From contig JADFOB010000029.1 in the NCBI GenBank assembly GCA_022563055.1, forward strand, positions 1 through 8,934: a stretch of 8,934 bases of DNA, read 5' to 3'. Every line of letters starts with the position of its first letter. Position 1 is the stretch's first letter. Made by a program: the position numbers and the translations under genes. Shown piece by piece: positions 1-8,018 of the stretch. The notes beneath the pieces are model-generated. The model was not told the DNA's origin. It worked only from the letters and a program-made list of their open reading frames with translations, and searched no databases. Origin of the DNA: Planctomycetota bacterium. Its GTDB lineage: Bacteria; Planctomycetota; Phycisphaerae; UBA1845.

Positions 1-3000
1 GAATCGCCAGGCCACAACTCGGCGCCCGTGCCCGCGTGGAACGCGCGAATGCCCGCCGGCGTCCGCACGTAGTACCGTGACCAATCGCAGGCGGCCTCGC
101 TGTGGAATCGAGGTGTCAAGAGTAAGGCACTTTCCTCGAGCTCGCGCGTGAAATGGTGATCCAAGGGCAGCACGATGCTTGGGCGCGACGGCTCGACCTT
201 TTTGCGAACGTGATCCAGCCGCTTGCGGTACTCCAGGAAGCTCATCCGCCGGCCTTTGGATTCGATCATCGCGCTGGGATGCTCGCGGGCGGCCTTGGTC
301 AACCAGCGGTAGGCGTGCTCGAGTTTCCCCGCCTGATCGTAGGCGTCGGCGATGAGCCGCAGGAGCGTGGGGCGATCCACCTGTTTGGGGTACCGGTGGT
401 AGGCGGCTGCAAACCGCCCGGCCGCTTCCGTGGGCCGGTCCAACTCACTCAGCAGGGATCCGTGGGCGATCAGCGCAAGCGGGGCGGCCTGCGCGTTGGG
501 AAACGCTTCGACGACGCGTGCGAGCATCGTTTCGTTGCGCGCGTCTCTGGCGGCTTCGAGGCGGTTGGCTGCCTCGGTCTCGTGGGGCGCGTAGATGTCC
601 CGGCCATGTTGCTCGATCAAGCGGGCGATCCTCGCCCGCGCCCGTCGACCGGCTGACTCCACGCTCGCGCCGGTCGGCTCGGCGCTGAACTCGCGCAGGG
701 ATCGGTCTCGCAGAATCTGTTGATACAGTTGCATCGCTCGCTCGGGCCGGGCGAGCTTCTCGAAGAAGGTTCCGAAGCTCAGTCGGTAGCGCACATGCTC
801 GGCGCGACCGGGTGGATACTGCGATGCGTAGCTAAACAACGTATCGAGCATATCGGGTTCGAGCACGGAACGGGCTGCAAGCTTCTCGGCGAAACTCAGT
901 GCATCCGCAAAGACGCGTGCCGTCAGCTCCGGCTCCATGGCCGCCGCGAAACCGCCCGCGCGGCGGACAGCCTCCGCGAGCGCATCGAGGGCCTGGGCAA
1001 CCTCGCCACTTCCAAACGCGACCTCCGCCAGGTCGAGCGCCGGCGCCGGGTCGGATGGGGCCGCCGCCATCCGATCTCGAAGCGCCGTCCATATCTCCTC
1101 CTTTCGCACGTAGGCGGAGATGGAGTGCGCACCCGCCACGATCAACCGATCCGAGAGTGCCAGGATGTTGCCGGGTTCGCCGTCCACGTCCCACGACAGG
1201 TCGGTCCGCGCACCATCGGCCAACTCGAAGATGTGCAGACCTTGCTCGGATGGGATTAGCAGACGATCATCCACCCACGCCCCCCGGCCCCGCACCTCCT
1301 GCTTATCGGGAAGCGATGCGACCCACCGCACCGAGCCGTTGAGAAGATCATAACAGGCGATCTGATCCCCACTGCCGCACAGAAGATCACCGCGAAGACC
1401 CAGAAGCGTGCGGAGTCCGCCCAGACTGTCGCGCGGGATGGATTGGAGGAGCCTCCCGTCCTCCTCGGCAAGCACGAGTAGGTTCTTCGTGTCATTGGGC
1501 AGGCAGATCACACGATCGTTGGAAAGTAATACGGGGTTGAACTCCCACGGTTGGATTCGTCTCGACGACCAGCTCGAGTGTGAGCCTCTGCCGCCGACCT
1601 CGCGCTCATAGAGGCGAAGCCAGCGTACAACGCCCGTATGCGCAGAGACCGCCGCCACGGAACCCAGGCTCGTGCAGACGTAGACGGTGTCGCCCAGCAG
1701 GGACGGGATTCCCGTCGTGGCTTGACGGGAGCCGAACGTGCCCGTCGACGCGCTGCCCAGATGCGTCTTGAATTGCAGCGTTCCATCAGCAGCGTTGAAC
1801 GCATACAAGTAGCAATCTTCAAAACCGAACGATCGTCGTCGTCGACCGGCGAGGTAGACACGCCCGCGACTGACGATCGGGCTGGAATCGAAGTGCAGTT
1901 CATTGAACGACTCGCCCAGGCGGTCCCGGCTCGAGCGCCAGATCGTCCGCCCGGTCGCCAGATCCAAACAGACAAGCTCCGTCGTACTTCGCACCGACTC
2001 GAAGCCGTAGTACGGATCCACTTCACCCGGCAAGGCGGCGTAGACCCGACGCTCGTGAATCGTCGCGGAGCCCCAACCCAACGGACGCTCCTCGAAGTCA
2101 TCATGGGTCGCGCCGCCGCCATCGCCGGCGCCAAAGCGCCAGACCTGGGCACCGGTGTTCCGATGGAGTGTCACCACATCGCGAAGCCGCTGGATGATGA
2201 TGCCGTCACCGCTGACGACCGGATGAACCGACGCTCTTGTGGTGGTATCCGTGTCGCTCATCACCAGCTCGAAGTTCTCGTTCGTACCCGGTGTTGTGCG
2301 CGAAGATGCAAAGTGGAATCGCCACAAGAGGCCCAATTCGTCCACGCGCGACGACCCGATTCGACCTCGATCCGATCTGCCGCCGAAAATGGGCCAATCC
2401 GACGGCGATTCTGGAGCCTCGGCGCTCAGACGAGCGAACGAACGGTCGATGGCGTCAAGGACCGCACGCAACGTCCGCTGCTCGCCCATCCAGCGGACCT
2501 TCGCATCCATGTCGACCGCGGAGGGATCCGCATCCCGATGTCCGCGCATCGCGCGGACCACCGCCAGCATGGCTTCCCACTGCGCCGCGTGAGCGTCGCG
2601 ATCCGGGTGGCGCTCTAACGCTCGCGTATAGACACGTTGGGCGAGGGCGACGTCGCCGGACTCGATGGCGAGCTGGCCGATTCTGTCGGCGAGCTGCGCC
2701 GCCGCGGATGTGCAGAAGTAGCGATCGAACAGCCCCAGCAACGCGTCCGCCGTGCGCGTCGCGGATTGACCTCGAAGGGCTTGCTCCATGGCGCCGTCGT
2801 AAAGCGTTCGGTAGACACGCAACCCTTCAGCGGGCCAAGCGGAAAGCACGTCCGCCACATGCCGGCTTATCCCCACGTAGTATCCGACGTCAACCTGAAC
2901 CAGCTTATCGCCAAGTGTGTCCGCCGTGCGTCCAAGAAGCTCAGCCGCCTCCGACCATCGACCACGTTTGGCCAACCTGCGGGCAGCCGCGATGGCATCC

Positions 3001-3158
3001 GCCGCTTGGAAGCTGTCGTTCAGGTAGACGTCCGCCGGACTGCGATCCAAAGGTGGTCGAGGCGGAGCATCCGCGTCGCCGGGATCCAAGGCCGGCCCCC
3101 AACAACACATCGCAGCCCAAACCCATGCACCCATAACTTGCGCCGAAGGAATCATCAT
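1..3158 (-). CDS. TPR / PQQ-like beta-propeller protein, 3' end beyond window
   Basis: One uninterrupted frame gives at least 1052 residues and leaves the window before a stop codon. Residues about 5-24 are hydrophobic (AQVMGAWVWAAMCCWGPA), a possible but atypical export signal without a basic n-region. Residues about 45-230 are alpha-helical and TPR-like. A DWPIFGG motif with W255 opens a propeller to about residue 690, with blades such as VYVCTSLGSVAAVSAHTG and IACYDLLNGSVRW. A second helical TPR-like region follows (about 690-1005), and propeller blades resume at about 1025 (YYVRTPAGIRAFHAGTGAELW minus its end). The family is common in planctomycetes and is usually exported or envelope-associated; the blades match PQQ-like repeats, but no dehydrogenase catalytic site is seen, so a binding or scaffold role is inferred. 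Two adjacent ATGs exist; GAGGA at 3161-3165 lies 2 bases from the first and 5 from the second (3155), which may be the true start. mtnP lies 135 bp upstream. Confidence 0.85.
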   Translation of the reverse strand, partial: MMIPSAQVMGAWVWAAMCCWGPALDPGDADAPPRPPLDRSPADVYLNDSFQAADAIAAARRLAKRGRWSEAAELLGRTADTLGDKLVQVDVGYYVGISRHVADVLSAWPAEGLRVYRTLYDGAMEQALRGQSATRTADALLGLFDRYFCTSAAAQLADRIGQLAIESGDVALAQRVYTRALERHPDRDAHAAQWEAMLAVVRAMRGHRDADPSAVDMDAKVRWMGEQRTLRAVLDAIDRSFARLSAEAPESPSDWPIFGGRSDRGRIGSSRVDELGLLWRFHFASSRTTPGTNENFELVMSDTDTTTRASVHPVVSGDGIIIQRLRDVVTLHRNTGAQVWRFGAGDGGGATHDDFEERPLGWGSATIHERRVYAALPGEVDPYYGFESVRSTTELVCLDLATGRTIWRSSRDRLGESFNELHFDSSPIVSRGRVYLAGRRRRSFGFEDCYLYAFNAADGTLQFKTHLGSASTGTFGSRQATTGIPSLLGDTVYVCTSLGSVAAVSAHTGVVRWLRLYEREVGGRGSHSSWSSRRIQPWEFNPVLLSNDRVICLPNDTKNLLVLAEEDGRLLQSIPRDSLGGLRTLLGLRGDLLCGSGDQIACYDLLNGSVRWVASLPDKQEVRGRGAWVDDRLLIPSEQGLHIFELADGARTDLSWDVDGEPGNILALSDRLIVAGAHSISAYVRKEEIWTALRDRMAAAPSDPAPALDLAEVAFGSGEVAQALDALAEAVRRAGGFAAAMEPELTARVFADALSFAEKLAARSVLEPDMLDTLFSYASQYPPGRAEHVRYRLSFGTFFEKLARPERAMQLYQQILRDRSLREFSAEPTGASVESAGRRARARIARLIEQHGRDIYAPHETEAANRLEAARDARNETMLARVVEAFPNAQAAPLALIAHGSLLSELDRPTEAAGRFAAAYHRYPKQVDRPTLLRLIADAYDQAGKLEHAYRWLTKAAREHPSAMIESKGRRMSFLEYRKRLDHVRKKVEPSRPSIVLPLDHHFTRELEESALLLTPRFHSEAACDWSRYYVRTPAGIRAFHAGTGAELWPGD

Positions 3159-3239
3159 CGTCCTCGATGCGCCACCGACCCTCGATGTCCCGTTACGAAC
3201 AAGAGTTCCCACTCAACCCACGGAACACCCGTTGTACCC

Positions 3240-3292
3240 TTTCGCTATTCGCCATTCATTCGCTATTCGCCATTCGCTATTCGCCATTCCCG
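3240..3292. repeat. Direct heptamer array (ATTCGCY)n in mtnP–propeller gap
   Basis: Seven-base units alternate ATTCGCT and ATTCGCC from about 3240 to 3285, then a degenerate ATTCCCG. One interrupting ATTC at 3254-3257 breaks the phase once. The array begins immediately beyond the mtnP stop codon (3294-3296) on the transcribed strand. All units point the same way, so no strong hairpin forms. The rest of the 135-bp gap (3159-3239) shows no clear promoter or terminator that I can recognise. Confidence 0.9.
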
Positions 3293-3293
3293 T

Positions 3294-4211
3294 TCAATCC
3301 GATCCACCCGAATCAGGAATACGGTGGTTGATGAGCAGACCGAGACGCTTGCGGACAGCCGGGTCGATCTTGCCGGGTTCCGACCAGATGGCCAGCTTCA
3401 GCGCGTCCCGGCATCGACAGCCGCCTGCTCCGGTTTTACTCGGCGCCGTGGCTGCCAGCCGTTTCACAGCCTTTCTCATCAGGGCGATTGCATTATCGGT
3501 AGCCTGTTTGAGGTTCCCGAGAATCTCCCGCAGTAGTTCGTCCTGGGCCTGCGAGGGATCGTGGGGTCGCCAGCAGTCATAGTCGGTCGGGAGTGCGATG
3601 AGGGCGTAGCAGATCTCCGCCTCGCGCGCGAGCCTGGCCTCGGGCAGACAGGTCATGCCGATCAGATCACCACCCCACTGTCGATGCATCCGTGATTCCG
3701 CTCGCGTCGAGAACTGCGGTCCCTCCATGCACACGTAGGTGCCGGTTGGATGCACCGTCGTTTCCACGGACTCGCCCGTCTCGACCAGCAACGACCGCAA
3801 CATGGGACAGAAGGGTTCGGCGAACTCGACGTGGACGACCAGCCCTTCATCGAAGAAAGTTGTCTGGCGTCCATAGGTCTTGTCGATCACCTGGTCGCAC
3901 AGAACAAGGTGGCCCGGCGCGATCTCCTCGCGCAGGCTGCCCGTGGCACCGCTGGCCAGGATCGCCGTTACGCCCAGCTCTTTCATCGCCCAGATGTTGG
4001 CCCGGTAAGGGACGTTCGACGGGTTGAAGCGATGGCCGGGTCCGTGGCGCGCGATGAACGCAACGTCCACACCTTCCCAGTTCACGAGCATGGGTTGGCT
4101 GCTGGGCGGGCCAAAGGGTGTGTCGACGGACACCGACTCGCCTTCGCCGCATTCCGCAAGAACTTGTCCCAGCCCCGTCCCACCAATGATACCGATCTTC
4201 GCCTGCTTCAT
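3294..4211 (-). CDS. mtnP: S-methyl-5'-thioadenosine phosphorylase
   Basis: This cytosolic enzyme of methionine salvage cleaves methylthioadenosine with phosphate to adenine and 5-methylthioribose-1-phosphate. The 305 residues carry the PNP/MTAP hallmarks in order: IGGTGL (9-14, phosphate loop), RHGPGH (55-60), PYRANIWAMKELG (68-80), GSLREE (91-96), GTYVCMEGPQFSTRAES (157-173), IGMT (184-187) and TDYDCW (209-214). The TDYDCW aspartates are those that read the 6-amino purine in MTAP, which argues against an inosine/guanosine phosphorylase. It is slightly longer than the roughly 283-residue human enzyme because of a C-terminal tail (about 260-305) with C265 and C267. The start at 4211 gives MKQAKIGIIGG, as expected for the family, with GGAA at 4220-4223 8 bases upstream. 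The frame stays open to an ATG at 4304, but those extra 31 codons translate the heptamer repeat and are not believed. The transporter ends 99 bp upstream. Confidence 0.95.
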   Translation of the reverse strand: MKQAKIGIIGGTGLGQVLAECGEGESVSVDTPFGPPSSQPMLVNWEGVDVAFIARHGPGHRFNPSNVPYRANIWAMKELGVTAILASGATGSLREEIAPGHLVLCDQVIDKTYGRQTTFFDEGLVVHVEFAEPFCPMLRSLLVETGESVETTVHPTGTYVCMEGPQFSTRAESRMHRQWGGDLIGMTCLPEARLAREAEICYALIALPTDYDCWRPHDPSQAQDELLREILGNLKQATDNAIALMRKAVKRLAATAPSKTGAGGCRCRDALKLAIWSEPGKIDPAVRKRLGLLINHRIPDSGGSD

Positions 4212-4219
4212 TCGATGAG

Positions 4220-4223
4220 TTCC
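4220..4223 (-). promoter_or_regulatory. Ribosome binding site deciding the mtnP start
   Basis: Minus-strand TTGGAAC contains GGAA 8 bases before the ATG at 4211. It is weak but well spaced. It lies between the heptamer repeat and the conserved N terminus of MtnP, and supports the shorter start over the open frame that continues through the repeat. Confidence 0.55.
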
Positions 4224-4232
4224 AACATGGAC

Positions 4233-4307
4233 GATTGCCGATTGAGGATTGTTGATTGGCGATTTGCAATCCCCAATCCTCAATCTGCAATCTACAATCG
4301 CCAATCC
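4233..4307. repeat. Heptamer-built inverted repeat in transporter–mtnP gap
   Basis: This 75-base block keeps a strict 7-base period throughout. GATTGNN units occupy 4233-4267 and the complementary AATCNNN units occupy 4268-4307, with the orientation flipping at about 4267 without loss of phase. Bases 4233-4251 pair with 4274-4292 over 19 positions with one mismatch, leaving a 22-base loop; other registers are also possible because of the periodicity. On the transcribed strand it lies 3 bases after the transporter stop codon. It has the position of a transcript-end hairpin but no following U-run. Confidence 0.9.
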
Positions 4308-4310
4308 ACC

Positions 4311-6980
4311 CTACGCGTTCATGTCGTCCCATCGCTTGGCCATTTGGCCGAAGATAGCCAGGGCGATCGTTGCGAATACACCGACCGCGGCAAACGGCAA
4401 CCACACGTGATACTGCGGATTATAGGTATCCCATAGCATTTTCGTCGCGACGATCGGCGACCGATTCAGCTCGGCTGACACCAGCGCGGTAGCTTCCCAC
4501 GGGTTCAGGCCGAGCACACGTCCCGCGTGCTCCGGTGCCGCCCGCCAGTCCTTGGCATCGAGAACTTTCTGAACCACGCCCTGTTTTCCGGCGAGCACGG
4601 CGTAGGTCATGGTCTTGCCGTCCGAGTCGACGGGGATGGCCGCCTTCGCCTCCGGGTCGGACTCGATCATCTCCTCAAGCAGCGCTACGTCCTTCTTCCA
4701 ATCTCGTCGCCCTACCGCGCGGAAACGATGGTGCTTCTGTTGAGCAAGATAGACGTAAGCGCGATCCTCGGCGTGCTCGATCCGTCCGCCCAGTCCGGCA
4801 AGTTCCCGCTCGACCGCTTCATCATCAGCGCCCATGGCAGCGCTGAGCGCCGCAAAGGACTTTGTTCGACCGATTCCAACTCGCTTTTCGATCTGGGTCA
4901 CCGGGTCGTCAAAGGTCATGGTCTCGACAACCCTGCGCATGCGATTCGTGCCCTGTGCGAGGTACTCCAGGGCCAGGTTGTTGAGCGTCTCGCGGTCATT
5001 CCCGAAGCGATCCCAGAGCATGTCAACGATGTCGGTATTCTCCTTCGCCTTGTCGGCCGATAGCCCGCGGTTGATCCGGTCACGAAGGACTTCCAACACC
5101 TCAACCCGCTTGGTCCCCATCACTTTGGGCAGCAGGTCGACAAAACGCGCCACGCCGATCTGATCGATTGTCACTTCTCCCTCGGACAGCTTTCGGCCAA
5201 GCTCCAGTCGCTCCTCGATCTGCGAGGCCGGATCGTCATCGCGCTTGGCGAGCGCTGAGGCGAGACCGGTCGTAGCCTTCTTGGAGAACTCCGGGTCCAG
5301 CGCCAGATAGGTAAGTCCAAGATTCGTAATTTGCCCGCGGTCGTAGCGAAAACTACTCCGCAACGTGGCAGCGGCGGCGTCACGCGCCTGCCCGAGTTCC
5401 TCAGCGGCAAGGTCCAGCGCCGCGTTGCGGTCGATACCCAGAAGCTCGGGGATCAGCTCGAGCGAATCGCTCCAATCCGCACCCTGCACCGCCCGGGCGA
5501 GTAGTTCCGTGTTGGCCCCGAAGTGCTTGAGCGCGAGTGATGCCTTCTCGCCATAGGCGCCGTAGACATGCCCGGCCACGATCGAACCGATCCCAACGCC
5601 CAGACCAATGGGTATGTTGACGTAGCCCAGGTAAAGCCCCTTCTTACCTCGAGGCGCGATCCGTCCGAGATACTCATTCTTCTTGGGACCCGTCAGCATC
5701 TCTCCCAACGAAAAGAAGGCGACACCCAGCAGCAGGGTCCATCCGTTGCCGGTAAGGCCGGCGATGACAATTCCGCCCGTGGCCACCATCATCCCAATCA
5801 GCATGGAACTCAGCGCGCGCATCTTTCGCACGAGCCACGAGATGGGCACAACGAGCAGAATAATCAGAAAGGCATTGAGGTTCAGGAGGATCTGTTGCGG
5901 AACCCGTATCAATCCCCGATCGCCATAGTCCTTCCACACATCAAACGGCACATGCGCCGCAATCATCGAGCTGTCGACCCAATCCTCGATGAAGTTGGGA
6001 TGCAGATCCCAAAGCTGGTACATCATCATCCAGAAGCAGGACATGATGAGCAGAAACGCCGGCAAACGAAGCTGCCAGACGAACCGGCCACCGCGCAGCC
6101 ACGTCAGAACAAAGCCCCCCACAGCCATCGCAACCCAGCCCAACACCGATTGCACCGAGGCGCCCCACGCAAACGGCTTGAAGCTCAGGACGATGAACCC
6201 CGCGCCAAAAAGGAGACCACCCACGACGCCACGTGCGCGATCGAACGTGCCACCCACAAACCAGTAGGGCCAGACGTTCTCGATCGTTCGCCCGAACACC
6301 TTGATGAAGCGTTCCGACTTGTCCGCTCCCGACGGTACGTCCTTGAACGTGAGCAGTAAGAGAAAATTCACGCTCGTAAAGACGGCGGAGGCGAGAAAGA
6401 GGTTGCGCCAACCTTCGGCGCTGTGGGGCCTTCCGAGAATCAGGGTAGCCAGAATCGGCGCCATCACCGCGCCGACGTTCACCACCCAGTAGAAGATGCC
6501 CCAACCCAACGACGATGTCTCCCTCGTCAAATTCTGGGCGATCGTGCCCTGCAACGCGGGCTTGAAAAAGGCTGTCCCCGTGGCAAGCACAAGGATGCCC
6601 GCGAAGAAACCGTAATAGGACTGCATGTAGGCCATCATCACGTAGCCGATTACGTTGGCGCTGATGGCGCCCACCAGGATACGTTTATAGCCGTAGCGAT
6701 CGGCGAACCCGCCCGTGACCATCGGGAGGATCGACTGGAAGAACGCCCACCATCCGTAGATCCATCCCTTGTGGACGGCCGTCAGGTGCAGACCGCCGGG
6801 CTCGGTCGCCTGCATGATGTAGATGGGAACGACCGCCCGAATGCCGAAGTACGCCAGGCGCTCGAACATCTCGATGCTGTTACACATCCAGTAGGCGCGC
6901 GTGAACGCCCGCTTGTGTGCGGGCTCCTTCGCAGCGTCCGAGGATGCACCGTTAGCGCCGTTCGGCGTGCTCTCTCCCAA
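4311..6980 (-). CDS. POT/PTR2-like MFS transporter with large loop domain
   Basis: This 889-residue inner-membrane protein is probably a proton-coupled oligopeptide transporter. Family marks seen: ExxER in TM1 (E37, E40, R41; EMFERLAYFGIR), GGFADRYGYKR (90-100), FKPALQGTIA (139-148), FWMMMYQ (316-322) and the TM10 glutamate in SLGEMLTGP (E427). About 14 hydrophobic segments are visible: six up to residue 212, an extra pair (251-267, 278-295) as in prokaryotic POTs, five to about 475, and one last segment at 859-878. Between the last two sits a hydrophilic helical insert of about 380 residues (476-858) with degenerate tandem repeats. Standard MFS topology would place it in the periplasm (inference). 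Typical bacterial POTs are about 500 residues, so the insert explains the length. Translation starts at TTG (6978-6980), with AGGAG 9 bases upstream and an in-frame stop close behind. It begins 5 bases after the AIM24 gene, an evident operon. Substrate is unproven. Confidence 0.85.
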   Translation of the reverse strand: MGESTPNGANGASSDAAKEPAHKRAFTRAYWMCNSIEMFERLAYFGIRAVVPIYIMQATEPGGLHLTAVHKGWIYGWWAFFQSILPMVTGGFADRYGYKRILVGAISANVIGYVMMAYMQSYYGFFAGILVLATGTAFFKPALQGTIAQNLTRETSSLGWGIFYWVVNVGAVMAPILATLILGRPHSAEGWRNLFLASAVFTSVNFLLLLTFKDVPSGADKSERFIKVFGRTIENVWPYWFVGGTFDRARGVVGGLLFGAGFIVLSFKPFAWGASVQSVLGWVAMAVGGFVLTWLRGGRFVWQLRLPAFLLIMSCFWMMMYQLWDLHPNFIEDWVDSSMIAAHVPFDVWKDYGDRGLIRVPQQILLNLNAFLIILLVVPISWLVRKMRALSSMLIGMMVATGGIVIAGLTGNGWTLLLGVAFFSLGEMLTGPKKNEYLGRIAPRGKKGLYLGYVNIPIGLGVGIGSIVAGHVYGAYGEKASLALKHFGANTELLARAVQGADWSDSLELIPELLGIDRNAALDLAAEELGQARDAAAATLRSSFRYDRGQITNLGLTYLALDPEFSKKATTGLASALAKRDDDPASQIEERLELGRKLSEGEVTIDQIGVARFVDLLPKVMGTKRVEVLEVLRDRINRGLSADKAKENTDIVDMLWDRFGNDRETLNNLALEYLAQGTNRMRRVVETMTFDDPVTQIEKRVGIGRTKSFAALSAAMGADDEAVERELAGLGGRIEHAEDRAYVYLAQQKHHRFRAVGRRDWKKDVALLEEMIESDPEAKAAIPVDSDGKTMTYAVLAGKQGVVQKVLDAKDWRAAPEHAGRVLGLNPWEATALVSAELNRSPIVATKMLWDTYNPQYHVWLPFAAVGVFATIALAIFGQMAKRWDDMNA
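4662..5459 (-). repeat. Tandem repeats of about 100 residues in the transporter insert
   Basis: Within the transporter insert, residues about 508-773 contain two clear and one weaker copy of a helical unit. Each unit opens with a short helix ending in G (LIPELLGIDR, LLPKVMGTKR, ALSAAMGADD), followed by a DR/NL/YLA segment (YDRGQITNLGLTYLA, NDRETLNNLALEYLA, EDRAYVYLA). In the first two it ends with DDPASQIEERLELGR and DDPVTQIEKRVGIGR. Copies start near residues 508, 615 and 710. The fold and partner are not recognised. Confidence 0.7.
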
Positions 6981-6985
6981 AACCT

Positions 6986-7981
6986 CTATCTCCTGCTTTT
7001 AAAGAGTGTGGACCAGCCGCCAAGGAGCGAGCCTTCGCCCTTGCCCCGAGGACCGACGTTGGCCAGAATCCGCCCGGCCAGGCGAGTAAACGGAAGCGAC
7101 TGCATCCAGATTGTTCCCGGACCGCGCAGCGTCGCCAGGAACAGACCCTCACCGCCGAAGACGGCGTTCTTGATCCCGCGTGCCATCTGAATGTCATACT
7201 CGACCGAAGGCTGAAGGGCCACGAGGCAACCGGTATCAAGCCGTAGCGTTTCGCCCTTTGCCAGCTCTCGCCGTTGGATCGTCCCACCGGCGTGGATAAA
7301 GGCGAGCCCGTCGCCGGTCAGACGCTGCAAGATGAAGCCCTCGCCGCCGAACAGGCCGGCCAAGATCTTCTTTTGGAACGCAATTCCGATCTGAACGCCG
7401 CGGGCTGCACAGAGGAACGCATCCTTCTGGCAAATCAACTCGCCACCGATCTGGTCCAGGGGCATCGCGATAATCTTGCCGGGATAGGGCGCGGCGAAGG
7501 CGACCTGCTCACGCTTGTTCCCGACCGCACCGAACGTGGTCAGAAACAGCGACTCGCCGGTGACCATTCGTTTGCCGGCGTCGAAGAGCTTGCCGAGAAA
7601 CCCCTGCTCTTTGCTCGGATCGCCAAGGACGGTCTCCATCCGGATGCCGTCGGTCATGTACATCATGGCGCCCGCTTCGGCGACCACCAGCTCACCGGGA
7701 TCCAGCGTGACCTCGACGAACTGCATGTCGTCGCCGACGATCTCGAAATCAATCTCGTCGGATCGTCGCGAGGAGACCACCTTGGGTGGTGCGGGCGCCG
7801 CTCTACCAAGGCCCAGCGATCCGAGGTGCCTCGCTTGGGTCCACTCGGGAACGCCCGGTCCCCACACGAGTGTCTTTGCACCTCCGCCGGATCGAAGCGC
7901 CTTGATCAACGCCTCGCGCGCCAGCGGTCCCACCGTCTGGCCTTGCTCGTCGACGTAGTACCATCCATCCTCGCCCGCCAT
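6986..7981 (-). CDS. GYF_2 domain–AIM24 (TIGR00266) family protein
   Basis: The 331-residue protein joins two domains. Residues about 6-55 form a GYF_2-type domain ([15 protein letters not shown], then [13 protein letters not shown]), a small module that in other settings binds proline-rich peptides. A linker rich in A and P (61-70) leads to an AIM24/TIGR00266 domain (about 76-320). Its hallmarks are AEAGAMMYM (101-109), [13 protein letters not shown] (213-225), [18 protein letters not shown] (275-292) and [10 protein letters not shown] (293-302). The family folds as beta-sandwich repeats; its biochemical role is not known, although yeast AIM24 is mitochondrial and membrane-associated. No signal peptide or membrane span is visible, so it is probably cytoplasmic. 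ATG at 7981 has GGAG 8 bases upstream. The stop TAG is 5 bases from the transporter start, so the two proteins are probably made together and may act together at the membrane (inference). Confidence 0.9.
   Translation of the reverse strand: MAGEDGWYYVDEQGQTVGPLAREALIKALRSGGGAKTLVWGPGVPEWTQARHLGSLGLGRAAPAPPKVVSSRRSDEIDFEIVGDDMQFVEVTLDPGELVVAEAGAMMYMTDGIRMETVLGDPSKEQGFLGKLFDAGKRMVTGESLFLTTFGAVGNKREQVAFAAPYPGKIIAMPLDQIGGELICQKDAFLCAARGVQIGIAFQKKILAGLFGGEGFILQRLTGDGLAFIHAGGTIQRRELAKGETLRLDTGCLVALQPSVEYDIQMARGIKNAVFGGEGLFLATLRGPGTIWMQSLPFTRLAGRILANVGPRGKGEGSLLGGWSTLFKSRR
6990..6994 (-). promoter_or_regulatory. Ribosome binding site for the TTG-started transporter
   Basis: Minus-strand AGGAG lies inside the last codons of the AIM24 gene, 9 bases before TTG at 6980-6978. 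No other start codon lies between this site and the in-frame TAA just upstream, and the next in-frame ATG (residue 32) would cut into the N terminus just before the ExxER helix. The site therefore fixes the unusual TTG start and points to translational coupling. Confidence 0.75.
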
Positions 7982-8018
7982 CGTGCCAGCTCCAACAAAG
8001 AGGAAAACGTCGAACGTC

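Noticed and set aside
1638..2618. Long open plus-strand frame (about 326 codons)
   Set aside because: It is antisense to the propeller gene, has no recognisable domain, is rich in R, P and A as expected for a GC-rich shadow frame, and overlaps several other equally open antisense frames.
2237..3136. Open plus-strand frame of about 299 codons, with another at 2637-3536
   Set aside because: Both are R/P/H-rich antisense shadows of the propeller gene; the second also runs through the intergenic heptamer array into mtnP, which no real gene would be expected to do.
3159..3239. Promoter for the propeller gene
   Set aside because: No convincing -10/-35 pair could be picked out by eye on the minus strand; any call would be a guess.
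5568..6359. Open plus-strand frame of 263 codons opposite the transporter
   Set aside because: The translation is rich in H, R, N and Q with no domain. It mirrors the hydrophobic membrane codons of the transporter on the other strand.
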